Positions 1-11,148 of a stretch of 60,668 nt of DNA are shown here, piece by piece. The first letter of the stretch is position 1. Each line of letters begins with the position of its first letter. Under the pieces are notes generated by a model. That model was given only the letters and a program-made list of their open reading frames with translations, did not search any database and was not told where the DNA came from. Origin of the DNA: Welwitschia mirabilis (lineage: Eukaryota; Gnetophyta; Gnetopsida; Welwitschiales); contig JBOZIK010000001.1 of assembly GCA_051453625.1 (NCBI GenBank), positions 130,189,968 to 130,250,635 of the forward strand. Direction: 5' to 3'. The position numbers were made by a program, and so were the translations under genes.

Positions 1-426
1 CTTATCCTCTTTTAAATTGTATTTGGTAGAGGTTTTAGTAGATGATGTGGAAGGAAGGTTATAAGAATCTAGGATTTTTACATCATCTTCCCCAATTGCT
101 TCAGTTTGTTTAGGGATCTTATGTGTAGGAGATGTTGTATCTTTTCCACTTCTTGTTACAATCTTTAAGTCTCTTCTAACTTCATTTGGGTTGGGTATTA
201 GTTGAGAAGTAAGGAATCCTTGTGGTCTTTAGTTAACAAGCATTATTTATTGAAGCACATTCACTAGGTTCTCAATGTTGCTATTGGTCTTTTCTTGCAC
301 CTTCCTCATTTCCTCAATGGATTCTCTAAGGAGATCATTAAAATTTTATTGAGAGTATGATTGAAAATTGAGAATTTTAAATCTATTCTTAAATGGTTTT
401 CATTAGGGTTACTCACTAGGTATTTG

Positions 427-765
427 CTAAAATGGTGATTGGGTTTTAAAGTTAGAATTTCTTTGGTTAAAAGCACAAACCTCTTTAAACATTTTTTCTT
501 TGCAAGTTGGTAATAAAGGACACTCTTTAGTTGAATGGAAATCATCTTTACAAAGTTCACAACTAGAGGTTGAGGGTTTATTTTTACAAACCTTTTCATC
601 AACTATTATTTTCATGTACTTCTCTAAAGTAGTAGTAAAATATTTCATCAAATTAGTTGAATCCTCTCTCTCTTCTTCTTTGTCATGTTTTACCTCTTTT
701 AGATTTTTCAAAATTTTACCTACAGTATAGTTTTCCTTTGGTGGATTTAGGCTAGATTTGACCAA
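427..765 (-). pseudogene. Gag C-terminal part with CCHC zinc knuckle
   Basis: This 112-codon minus-strand frame contains C-x2-C-x4-H-x4-C (CELCKDDFHSTKEC), the nucleocapsid zinc knuckle that binds element RNA. It lies directly downstream of the capsid core at 848-1357 but in a different frame, so it is the broken second part of the same gag. No protease motif could be read between here and base 1. Confidence 0.75.
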
Positions 766-847
766 TTTCTACTAAATTTTCTAGCACACTCCAAGCATCA
801 TCTAAACTTAAGTTTAATAAATTTCCTCCATAAGAAAAAGCCGCAAG

Positions 848-1357
848 TTATTTAGTTGAACCCTTTAGTTTACTATGAAAATAATCTACTAGTTCTGCCT
901 TACGAAATACGTTAATAGGATTAGAGTAGCTATCAATTATAAAATGTTTATATGCAGTTGCATAATCTTCATGTGATTGTTGTTGAAAGTTAGTGACTTC
1001 TTTTCTTCTCTTTCTCATAGTGCTTTCACTTAAAAATTGTTTAATGAAAACTTCTTTCACTTGACTCCATGATTTAAGGCTTTTATGCGGGATAGTTTTT
1101 AGCCAAATTTTTGCCCTAGCTCTAAGAGTTACAGGAAAGATAATCATATAGGTACGATCACTAATACATTTTTTCCCATTTTCAGATGTAAGTACAAGTT
1201 GTTCTATGTCAGCTACATGTTGAAAAGGATCTTCTTCTGGTTCCCCTGAAAAGGTTGGGTATACGCTCAGATTTCTTAACTCTACATTGTTTCTAGGAGG
1301 TAAATCAAAAGGATTTTGAATTTCGCTTTTCCTCTTAGCAATTAAATCTCTAAGCAT
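848..1357 (-). pseudogene. gag: Ty3/gypsy gag (Retrotrans_gag core), broken
   Basis: The open frame of 169 codons encodes the capsid core of a plant Ty3 retrotransposon. Visible hallmarks are FSGEPEEDPFQHV near residue 36, then the typical run FPVTLRARAKIWLKTIP, then SWSQVKEVFIKQF and a basic MRKRRKEVTNF segment. These align in order with the Retrotrans_gag domain of Athila/Tat elements. The protein would package element RNA in virus-like particles. The first ATG-type codon lies soon after the leader, as expected for a gag start. The frame ends at a stop at 848, while gag-like coding resumes in another frame at 765-427, so the gene is frameshifted. The frame is certain as retrotransposon gag; the exact lineage is inferred. 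Confidence 0.85.
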
Positions 1358-2120
1358 AATGTTTACATTTGAAGAAGGAGTTCCTAATATGATTGGAGCA
1401 TTAGAAGAAGCTACTTACTTTGTTTTTGTGAAGCTTTCGAAATATTCGACATTTTCGAAGAAACAATACAATCGCCTTCTACACTATACTTTTCTTTTGC
1501 AAAATCAGATTCTAAAATAATAAAAGTAGAAAAGTCTTTTTATTCAATTCTAGAAATTTGCATACTTGGAGTGTGCATACCTGGATTTAATTTGAAGATC
1601 AATCCTTCTTTGATATTTTCTTCAATCAGGTTTCGTTCTCTCTGATATTTTGTTTTTTTACTAGGATTCACCATATCCCTGCATGCTCAAATAACTAGTA
1701 GAATAGAGAGATAAAAAATAATAGACCATCGTTTGTCTAGTCATGTGGATGACAGGCAGGATGATGGTAACAACAAACAAAAAATACAAAATTACAGAAA
1801 CTTAAAAAATAGAGATTGATTATCCTGAAGTATCGTGGGAACGACCTAAAGAATGATGGAAAATTTATTTTACAGAAAATAAAAATTCGAAAATACATAA
1901 ATGTAGTAAATTTTGTAAACTGTCATCCTCTCAGGTCGTGGACATGACCGAATGGACGACAGAGGAATAAAAAGAAAATGCAGAATTTTAAATTGTAGAA
2001 ATAGACCTTCTTTAACCTAAACTAGAAAAGTACAACACTAATTCGAAATAAACACCTGAACAGAAAAAAATTCAAGATATCTACTTGATTAGTAACAATC
2101 CTCTTAGCTCCTTGCAGCCT

Positions 2121-2138
2121 TCCCTGGCAACAATGCCA
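2121..2138 (-). other. Primer binding site, tRNA-Asp type
   Basis: On the minus strand the bases read TGGCATTGTTGCCAGGGA. The 3' end of plant tRNA-Asp(GTC) is complementary to TGGCGCCGTTGCCGGGGA. The three differing positions fit loss of CpG by deamination plus one neighbouring change. The site lies 3 bases inside the LTR end at 2142, the normal place for a minus-strand DNA primer site. This is the primer type of Athila/Tat elements. Confidence 0.8.
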
Positions 2139-2141
2139 AAA

Positions 2142-4158
2142 TGTTATAGTGTGAATTTATACAATATTGAAGTTCTTTAGGTAAACCTGTAATCAAATAA
2201 CTTGCAGAAAAACACATGCTAGTATAGATGGGAGTTCACCCAAATGTTGTAATCCAACGAATGCACTAGGCTTAGAGTTAGAGAATTGATTTCGCCAATG
2301 TATTTTTGTTCTTTTATCCTTAGAAAACTGAAAGAAAATAACTTAAGTAAATGCAATGCTTAAATAGAAATGAAATGCAAGTGAATGGGAATGGAATGTA
2401 ATGCAATGGAAATGGAATAGGAATGAAAATGAAAATAGATCCTACTTAGATCTTAGTCTGTCTTTCACAAAGATCACTTCTCTATAACTTATATCAAAGA
2501 AGAAGAGTATTCACTAGTTTTTAATCAATATAAACTATTAGATCTACCCAAGTAAGACTTGAAATGCAATATGAAAAGAAATAAATAAATAATGCAAATC
2601 TATTCTACTAAACAAGNNNNNNNNNNNNNNNNNNNNNNNNNNNNNNNNNNNNNNNNNNNNNNNNNNNNNNNNNNNNNNNNNNNNNNNNNNNNNNNNNNNN
2701 NNNNNNNNNNNNNNNNNNNNNNNNNNNNNNNNNNNNNNNNNNNNNNNNNNNNNNNNNNNNNNNNNNNNNNNNNNNNNNNNNNNNNNNNNNNNNNNNNNNN
2801 NNNNNNNNNNNNNNNNNNNNNNNNNNNNNNNNNNNNNNNNNNNNNNNNNNNNNNNNNNNNNNNNNNNNNNNNNNNNNNNNNNNNNNNNNNNNNNNNNNNN
2901 NNNNNNNNNNNNNNNNNNNNNNNNNNNNNNNNNNNNNNNNNNNNNNNNNNNNNNNNNNNNNNNNNNNNNNNNNNNNNNNNNNNNNNNNNNNNNNNNNNNN
3001 NNNNNNNNNNNNNNNNNNNNNNNNNNNNNNNNNNNNNNNNNNNNNNNNNNNNNNNNNNNNNNNNNNNNNNNNNNNNNNNNNNNNNNNNNNNNNNNNNNNN
3101 NNNNNNNNNNNNNNNNNNNNNNNNNNNNNNNNNNNNNNNNNNNNNNNNNNNNNNNNNNNNNNNNNNNNNNNNNNNNNNNNNNNNNNNNNNNNNNNNNNNN
3201 NNNNNNNNNNNNNNNNNNNNNNNNNNNNNNNNNNNNNNNNNNNNNNNNNNNNNNNNNNNNNNNNNNNNNNNNNNNNNNNNNNNNNNNNNNNNNNNNNNNN
3301 NNNNNNNNNNNNNNNNNNNNNNNNNNNNNNNNNNNNNNNNNNNNNNNNNNNNNNNNNNNNNNNNNNNNNNNNNNNNNNNNNNNNNNNNNNNNNNNNNNNN
3401 NNNNNNCAAATCTATTCTACTAAACAAGGTTAACCTTAACAAAGGTTGCCCTTAAGATCTAAATAAACCTAAGCTTGTCACTAGTTAAGATCAACTTAAA
3501 TAATAAGGGAGATGCACAATAATAAGATGAAAGAAGAATTTGTATTAATCAGAATAAAATCCACTTACAACATCAGAATAACAGCACCTCAATGAGAGAG
3601 ACATAACCTGACACTAAGGGGACTCCTTTCTGCAGCATGGGATGGACCTCTCGCCCTTCAAGCTTTCATCACGAGTATTAGGTACAAAATCTGGACAGGA
3701 AATGNNNNNNNNNNGATTTTCCAAAGAGGGATTTGGAGTCAAACTCTAAAGGTGAAAAACAGAAATCCTAATGACCCACATGGGTCGTTTGACCCCATTT
3801 ACAATAGAATTTATTGCTGTAGTGTAAAAACAATTATCGTCTTGTATGTCGTCCACATGATAAATGAGATGATGCCGTCTTAATGGCTTAGGCAGTGTGC
3901 CATGTGCTATCGTTATCCCCTTGGGTTGTCTGCATGTAGTTATGATTCTGTCATCCTGTCTGTCGTCCAAACGACTACACGGTTGATGCTCTGTTAACAT
4001 GTGCCCAATGTGCTGCTGTCAGTGCCGCAGGTTCTGATCACATCACCGGTAACGCACTTCTTTTACTCTTTTCTCAGTCTTTGTATTATAAAGTCTTTTC
4101 TCTAAACCTGCAGTATCAAAATAAGACTGGAAAACTGCCAATAATGCCAAATATAACA
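2142..4158 (-). repeat. 5' LTR of the Athila/Tat-type element
   Basis: The ends form a 7-bp inverted repeat: TGTTATA at 2142-2148 and TATAACA at 4152-4158, with canonical TG...CA termini. The inner end abuts the primer site. The length is about 2.0 kb including two assembly gaps (2617-3406 and 3705-3714), within the range for Athila-type LTRs. A short open frame at 3746-4000 is LTR sequence, not a gene. The partner LTR lies outside the window, so the target-site duplication (candidate TGTTT at 4159-4163) cannot be checked. Confidence 0.7.
2617..3406. other. Assembly gap (790 N) flanked by identical 22-mers
   Basis: The 22 bases just before the gap (2595-2616) and just after it (3407-3428) are identical. 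The stretch may be a tandem repeat that defeated assembly, or a false gap whose two edges overlap. Confidence 0.9.
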
Positions 4159-5200
4159 TGTTTTACTAATCATCATATCAAATATTCATAATCATTAGTA
4201 TTGCACCAAAACTTATATGAATGTCCTACAAAAGTACTCAAAATACACCATCAAATTTCCACAAATTGGCAATGCAAGAATATGTTATTAACTCCATAAT
4301 ACGTTTTTCAAATACCATTTGCATATTGATAAAATATGTAATTCTATAGTATAAACCACCATTGATTTATCTTCTTATAAGAGATTCTACATTTATTTCA
4401 CCAACCTCGTATAATGTGCTCCTAACATGAAGTTATCCTTCAAGGAAGTTTACATGAAATTCTAATTGGCAAAATGATATCCATGATTCTTTCACTTTTT
4501 TTTTAATTATTATACTAATGAGGCTTAATGTAATGTAAGTAAGAAGATGCTATCTGGAAATCTCCCCCTCCTTGATATTTCTTTTCTTGGAAAGAACTTC
4601 TTTATTTAGGAATCCAATATTTTAGATTCTTTAGTTGCATGCTTTTTTCATATAGTTCCACATCCAAAGGCTTCTTTTGGTCTATCTTAGTAATAGAATT
4701 GAAGAGGAATTTTTTTCATAGTATTGGAACTAATTTTAGTGGAATGAATACAAAATTTCTCATGCAGTGGGAGTGGTTCCTTCATTTTCTATTCTTTTCT
4801 ACTCCTCTTCCATAATTGATTTTTCCTTTGGAGTGTAATATATGTCCATCTCATACTTATGGATTAGCATCATGTGTTAAAGATTATTCATGGATTTCTC
4901 TTGTTATACTAATTTCTTACAAATAGGAGACATTAGGCTTTTTTGAAACCATCTTTTGTAAAATAAACAAATCCAAAATAATGCTGCTATAGTAGCTTTA
5001 ACATTAAGATAATGTACAGTTACATAATATAATCCTCAAGATCTAGCTTAGGGAATGTACAATTCAAAATACAATAAGAATGTTACAATCAACTAATGAA
5101 TGAATATTTCATTATTATTAGATATTATATGGAATACAAGTTTAATAATATTTTCTCAAGCATAAGCTTCTTGGAAACATCCTTCCATAAGAAGCTTCTA
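4159..5200. other. Unassigned AT-rich interval
   Basis: No gene is recognised. A pyrimidine tract, CTCCCCCTCC near 4562-4571, reads on the minus strand as a polypurine tract preceded by AATATCAAGG. This resembles the tracts before copia 3' LTRs seen elsewhere in the window, but no LTR could be followed from it. Confidence 0.4.
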
Positions 5201-8200
5201 ACTCTAAACGAAAGATCCTATAAGAATGAGATCTAATTTCTTTTTACTCCCTCTAATTTATATGTCATAGAGAAGGCTATTGAAAACTTAGAAAATCTAA
5301 TTTAACCACCTAGAATGTTATAACTTTAGACCTAATTATTATAAAATTTTATTCCTAAAAATTACATAAAAGATTCCTTCACTCATTTGTGCATAAATAA
5401 TCTATACTTTTGAATATAATAAAATTTTTAACATATTGTATCTAGTTTCCACATAAAATTCTACTATTTGGACCATAAAATAGTCCTCAAAAGCATCACT
5501 ATACATAAAAAAAACTTTATATTTTAAGCCCAAATTTCCTATTTAAAAAATACAGCTTAAATTCTTAGAAATTTAAACTTCAATAGATAATAAATTTACC
5601 CTCTAATAAATTTACTTATTTATTTTTTTAAATTAAATGATGCTCCTACATCAATCATCTTTCATGAAAGCAAAGATTAAAAAATCATAATAATGCCTAA
5701 TTTTCTCCATGTCAAATTTAATCTAGATGAATGACTAGCTTAAGAACCTTTATTATATGGAAGCCATAAAGAATTTAATTATTAAAGTGTGAATTATAAA
5801 CCTAAATGTTCTTGTATTTTCAATTATCACTAGTAAAAACCCAAATCTTCTAATGTTTTTTAAAAGAAAAATATGCTAAAAGACACATAGCATTAAGGAA
5901 AAAAACACAATGAATAAATCATTACCATTCAACTACCTTAATTTTTAGGTTTTCTTGATTAATTTTATTTTTAAGAAGAATTCTCTAAGAATAATTACTA
6001 TCTAAACATTTTGCTATCCATGTGGGGCACAAAGAAATTTTCTATCTATGATAACTAATAAGGCCAAGATCTTAATATTTTTTAACTTAAGATGCAAATT
6101 ATCTAAGTTATTCTTAAAATACATTTTTTTAGTTTGATAATAAGACTACAAAAAATGGCAAACATGGTAATCCAAGTTATCACAAGAATATTTATTAAGA
6201 GCCTACTTAAAAAGAGTAATAAATGTGTATAGTCTAGAATGTATTCTTTATCACTAAAAGGCTTGTAATGAGTAGAAGCTTCTTTTCTTTTCATTCATTC
6301 TAGTTGTTTTCTACTTTAGTAGTAACATAGTTCTATAGCTCCTTGCTATTAGATTCAAAGAATAAGGGAATTCCTAATGACTTAAAGATTACGTTTTTAT
6401 CTAAAATTTTTCTATTCTTTTGTAATACTCAATTTTGAACATTATTATTATAGTAAATACAATATTTTTTCTAGTTTATGTGAGATCCAAAATTCTTACA
6501 ACATTCATACAAGTTAATAGCTGATTAACACACTAAGGATTGTTATTAACCTTAATAAAAGCATCATTTATAAAGTGCATATTAAGTAACTAAAGACCTA
6601 AATCCTTAATTGAGGTTCATCTAATAAGATTATGTTATATGAAATAAAAATGTTGAATAATGCATAAATAAGAAGCTAAAGGACAAACTTGATGAATTAA
6701 TCTTTAGAGAGAAAAGGAGTGATTCAAATAAAATTTGTGGTAACCTAAGCATTAGTATTATTAAATAATGAAATCCAAGTATTTCAAGATAACCAATAAT
6801 TAAATCTCATTTAATTCTATCATAAGATAACATGTAATCAAACTTAATAAAAGTGATGTCTTAGTTAGTATCATTAGCCCATTAAAAACCTTTGCAAGTT
6901 GCAATTAAATTATCAAGAATATGTCTTATGTTAATAAAGCTCAACTATTTAGGTTTAATAATTTGATTAATAGATTTTGAACTCTTCATGTACGAAATTT
7001 AGCTAGAATTTTATAAATATTATTCAAGAGTGTAGTGGACCTCTAATTTTCCATAAGCTGAATATCACCTTCTTTAGAAATAAGCCAAATGATTCTTGGA
7101 TTAATTATCACTCATAGACTATTAATGAAAAGCTTCCTAAAAAAATAATAAAAGAAATTTAACTAATAATATCCAGTTGATTCTAGTAGAACTTCATAGT
7201 AGAACCATTAAAAACAAGGGCTTTTTCATTTACCAAATTAAAAGTCCTTTCTTTTATTTCATCAAGAGTAATTGTTATTTTCAAGTAAGAAAGATGCTCA
7301 TTCTTTATAAACTAATGAAGATGTCCACTAATAAGTAACCTTAAAAACAAAAACATATTAAAAAATTGATTAGCTAAAAAATTATTGATGGCTACAAGAT
7401 CTTCGATAATAGAATCATTAATTTTTAAAATGTATAATTTGGGCAGATGGTTATTGCCTTTGAGGAATTTAAAAAGTTCCTTACATGGTTCATCTTCTAT
7501 CTTAAGCCAAGAGATGTGACTTTTGGTATTGCTTGATAAAATAAGATCTAGTTAAGGATTTGTGGGTTGCTATTTCAAAAGGTTTACAAAATAAAAGATT
7601 TTACTTCACTTTGATAATTTTTGCTAATTCTTCTTTAGTTTGATGTTTTTGTTTTACTAACTCTTTAGCGAACCATGAAGGATAATTTATAATTCTATAA
7701 GTACTTCTATGCCATTATTTGATTTAACCTAGCTTGCCAATACGTCTTGGTTCTACATGTCATAATGATTTAAAATTATTCCTACGTGTTAATCTAACAA
7801 ATAATTTTACATTTATATGAAAAAAATGCTTGTTTCAAAAAATTAGAGGAATTAGCAAAAGAGACATAGAAACTAATAGAAAAATGGTCAGAAAGAGTAG
7901 CTTCTGAATGAACTTTAGCTTTCTCAAAGAAACTTAGAGGATGAATTAAAAAGGAAAGACATATTCAATCTTCAAAGAAAACACTTTGATAGTTTCATCA
8001 AGTAAATCAATCCTCATTCGATTACAGAAAAAAAAAGTAAAAAAAATAAATTAGCATATGAAAGAGAGAACTTTATCTTTAGCTTATACAAGTGAAACTT
8101 TTCTTGATAATAGATTTGAAAATGAGTAACCTCTATTTTAAGAAAATTATTTTCTGACATATCAAAATTATTATCAATAATTCAAGTTACATTTTGTGGA

Positions 8201-8350
8201 GAGAAAAGATTTCTCTGAACCTCTTTTTTTTTTGAAGAATTGTTACAAGCATACATGTTAAAATACTAAAAATGCCAAACTCACTTTGGAAAGTAGCTTA
8301 AATAATTCTTCCATAACAATCATTTCCAAAATTCAAAGTGTTGTTACTCC
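5200..8350 (-). mobile_element. Decayed L1-type LINE (copy A): endonuclease end and reverse transcriptase
   Basis: Translating the minus strand through stops gives the LINE ORF2 order. An endonuclease remnant IIDNNFDMSEN (like iigGDFNM) lies near 8150. A pre-RT linker HISWLKIEDEP lies near 7500. RT finger motifs LISKEGDIQLMEN (7047-7088) and NNIYKILAKF follow, then palm motif A KFDYMLSYDRIK (6811-6850). Motif C is HFINDAF (6557-6577), where the family has F-A-D-D. The first catalytic Asp of motif C is therefore Asn and the copy is dead. Ends are approximate; no target duplication or poly-A tail was identified. Confidence 0.7.
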
Positions 8351-9930
8351 ATTTCCTATTTGTTAAAATCACTACTTCTTTATTAATCTCATGATGAGTA
8401 AGAAAATTGTATAATTTTCCAATTACTTTACTAATAAAGAAAATATTAGAAACTAACATTTTAATTTGTTATAATAAGAGAAAAAGAGACTGATTGCAAG
8501 TTTAAAAGGAATTCTTAAGCAATCTTACATTAAAGCCTACTTGTAAGGCCTCGAACATTTACAAGAGAACTAACACTAGTTAAAGGGGAATGAAACCTCT
8601 ACCTTGTATCTTGAATTATCCTCAAATTTACATTTCATACGCTAATAGTAACACACCTATCATTCAAGGAAGGAGNNNNNNNNNNTAATTGATAGTTGAA
8701 TATTGAGAGTTACATCAATTTTAGTGAACTTGAATCTCTCTATAAGTGTCCTTTTTTTATTGTGCTAATTCAAAGTAAGCCCTTCTATGTCTATCCTTGA
8801 ATTGACAACCTAAGAATTCAAAAATGCATTATTAGTTATACCAAAGGGACAAGATTCTTCAACCCTTCCTTTATCTTATGAAGTTGAGTCCTTTCCTCAT
8901 AGAATATCTAATAATGCCCTATTAGATCGAAAAGGATTTAATGCCTTATTAGATGTTGAGAAAAAGGATTAAATGCTAAAGAAATAGTAATATTTTTCCC
9001 CTAAGACAAGATGGTTGTTTTTTTAAGCCTTTTGGTATTTATTGTTCAACAAGTATAAATTGTATGGCCTCTCAATATTACTAGTGACAAGTCTATCATA
9101 TTTTAATATGTATCTTCTTTAACATAAGTTGTGTTGTCCACCTTAAGGTTAATTTTTTCTTCTCATGGTATGAGTTGATCTCTATAAAATATTGTGTGTG
9201 AGAAGTGCCATTACGTGCTGAAATAGTTTTTCATTTCATAATCAAAATCAATATCAATAACAATGTCTTCCTCCATCATTTGAAACATGAATGGAAGATA
9301 TCCAATTCAAGCAAAAAAGGAATTTAAGTATACTCAAGTGAATCCAGATCAAAATTTGCTATCTATTTACAAGCAATAAGAATAGCATATGAATAGAAGG
9401 AATTTTGAAAAATATGGAGGAAAACCTTAATGGTGCACTGTTCCAAATTTGCATTTAGTTTAGTTGTAAGACTTTTCGTTTAGGGAAGGTAGCCATAGAT
9501 TTTCAAGAAAATCTAATAAAAGGCAACATCCTTTGATAAAGATTTAAACTAATCATTAAGTAAATTTCTACTTCCAAAACCATCGGAACAATCTTTTTCC
9601 TTAATCTTCTTTCTCCATTGCTTTATGTGACTAATTATTTATTAGGAAAAATACACAACAATGTAGTTTCTCTTTGCTGTAATCTTAAGCTTATGTTTAT
9701 TATAGCCTTAATTCTCACACTTTGTACTAAATTCTAATTTTTCTAGGTATCATGGTTTTTTGAAAAAAATATTAATAATTCTATGTGGACTTCTATTGAT
9801 CCCTTTAAGGGCAATGTGACACCTCCATAATTTGGGAAAAGAGAAGTAAGAAGATTCTTTCAAGGTATGTTTTCTAAGGCTTCCAGTGGGCAGTAGGCGT
9901 TTATGTAAGTAGTACGCCATACAGCAGAGG
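8351..9930. other. Unassigned AT-rich interval with a 10-N gap (8676-8685)
   Basis: No coding potential is recognised on either strand. A short imperfect direct repeat (around AATGCC-TATTAGAT) occurs near 8911-8965. Nothing else of note was seen. Confidence 0.5.
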
Positions 9931-11148
9931 ATTCTATTGAGATGGTTCCGCTCCAGCCAGCAAACGCCGTGCATATCATTTTGTTGTGCTGAGGAGCGTG
10001 AAGAATCTGAAGATGATGATCAATCAATGAAGGTTGCAAGTCCAAGAAAAGAAATCTGGTTCATTCCCTTTTGCGCCAATTCACAATATAATACACGCCC
10101 TGACAGAAGAGGATCTTCTTCACCTCCCATTTCTTTCCTTATTCAATTTCAGCCCAACATAATTGGCATTCAGCTCTCCTCCGAAGTTTCGTTTGAGCCT
10201 AGATTCTCGCAATGATGTCTCATCGGAAAGCCAACTGATTCAGCCAGGAAGTCTCTGTAATGGATCAATGATCGGATCAGACAGACTCCATTGTTTTTTT
10301 TTTTTTTTTATATTTTGATTGAAGATGTCATTAAATTTTGCCCGAACTTCAAGATATTGTGGGATTGGATGCCTTGGTGCAATCAAGCATAACCCTTACT
10401 TTTCTTTCCTTCACCTGCAACTCCGTTTTCTTCATCTCAGGTGAAGGCCAGCTCCCACGTGTTTGAGGGTCTGCCCTTTGATGGCTCCGTCTTGCTTTAA
10501 TTTCAAGTTTGTGGTGATGGTTTATAAAGGTTACATTGTTCCAGATATCTTCAAGCCATTCAATTTCTTGAATCGTGGTCCAAGTTGCATGGAATATTCA
10601 AGAAGTTCAGTGATTATATCAGAAAGAAACGCAAGAAGAAACAAGCTTTCAGAGGATATCCAATTGATATTTCCGAGGCTTTCGTTTTCAGAAAACCCTA
10701 GGAATTCAATTGGGTTATATGATTATGCATTTTGAGTCCCCGATGGGTTTCAGTTATTAGAAGGGGCTACAAGCTTGTTTTACGAAGAGAATGCAGAAAT
10801 TTGGGCTCTAAGTAAGCCGTTCAGAAGCTATGATTGTTGGTTCACAGAATTCCTGATATTGGGTGAACAACAAGCTACTGGATCAAGGCTTTCTTGGGGA
10901 ATATAGAAAGATAGTGGAGATTTCAGAATTTTGTTGCAGAAAGCAAGGACTTGTATTTTAGAGAGTATTCATGCGTTTATGCTGTCACAGAATCCAGCTT
11001 GTTTTGAGGATGACTAGTAATCAAATAGCACAGTTTCTGTATGTGCTTTCTCGCTAGCCAAGTGCTTCTTGTTTGGGCCAAGTTTCTTCTTTCAGTTGTT
11101 TTATAAAGGCCCATAAGTAAAAGGGAATAAGCTGTTGATTATTGGAAT
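9931..11148 (+). promoter_or_regulatory. Promoter and 5' leader region of the ABCG gene
   Basis: Base composition becomes clearly less AT-rich at about 9940 and stays so into the coding exons, which suggests that much of this stretch is promoter plus transcribed leader. It contains a CCACGTG element (CACGTG at 10456-10461), which is a G-box and includes the ACGTG core of ABA-response elements. It also has a long T tract near 10292-10309 and an ATG-initiated 84-codon upstream ORF (10481-10735). The transcription start and any leader intron cannot be fixed by eye. Confidence 0.5.
10481..10735 (+). other. Candidate upstream ORF (84 codons) in the ABCG leader
   Basis: The frame runs from ATG 10481 to TGA 10735 with no internal stop, starting MAPSCFNFKF and ending GLYDYAF. 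It resembles no family I know. It lies about 410 bases before the transporter start. If it is within the mature leader it could reduce translation of the transporter; it could instead be chance or part of a leader intron. Confidence 0.3.

Larger units (their letters stand above)
1..4158 (-). mobile_element. 5' part of an Athila/Tat-type Ty3/gypsy LTR retrotransposon
   Basis: Reading on the minus strand, the order is LTR (4158 to 2142), tRNA primer site (2138 to 2121), untranslated leader, gag (1357 onward) and a CCHC zinc knuckle near 575. The rest of the element leaves the window at base 1. The tRNA-Asp-type primer site and the style of the gag core place it in the Athila/Tat branch of plant Ty3 elements (family knowledge). 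Gag is split by stops and frameshifts, so this copy is not autonomous. The interval 1358-2120 is leader and holds no ORF of note. Confidence 0.8.

Noticed and set aside
2592-3455. Long open frames on both strands across the N run
   Set aside because: They are open only because N codons are not stops. The same applies to frames at 21229-21496, 26769-27729 (minus and alternate frames), 29445-29979, 32407-32961 and 57686-57983.
3746-4000. 84-codon minus-strand ORF
   Set aside because: Lies wholly inside the LTR; no family resemblance.
9750-10045. Minus-strand open frames overlapping the ABCG promoter
   Set aside because: Short, overlapping each other in different frames, without family resemblance or splice context. 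Probably chance in GC-richer promoter DNA.
10463-10480. Extending the leader ORF upstream to 10463
   Set aside because: The codon at 10463 is TTG. The first ATG is at 10481, so the longer frame has no eukaryotic start.
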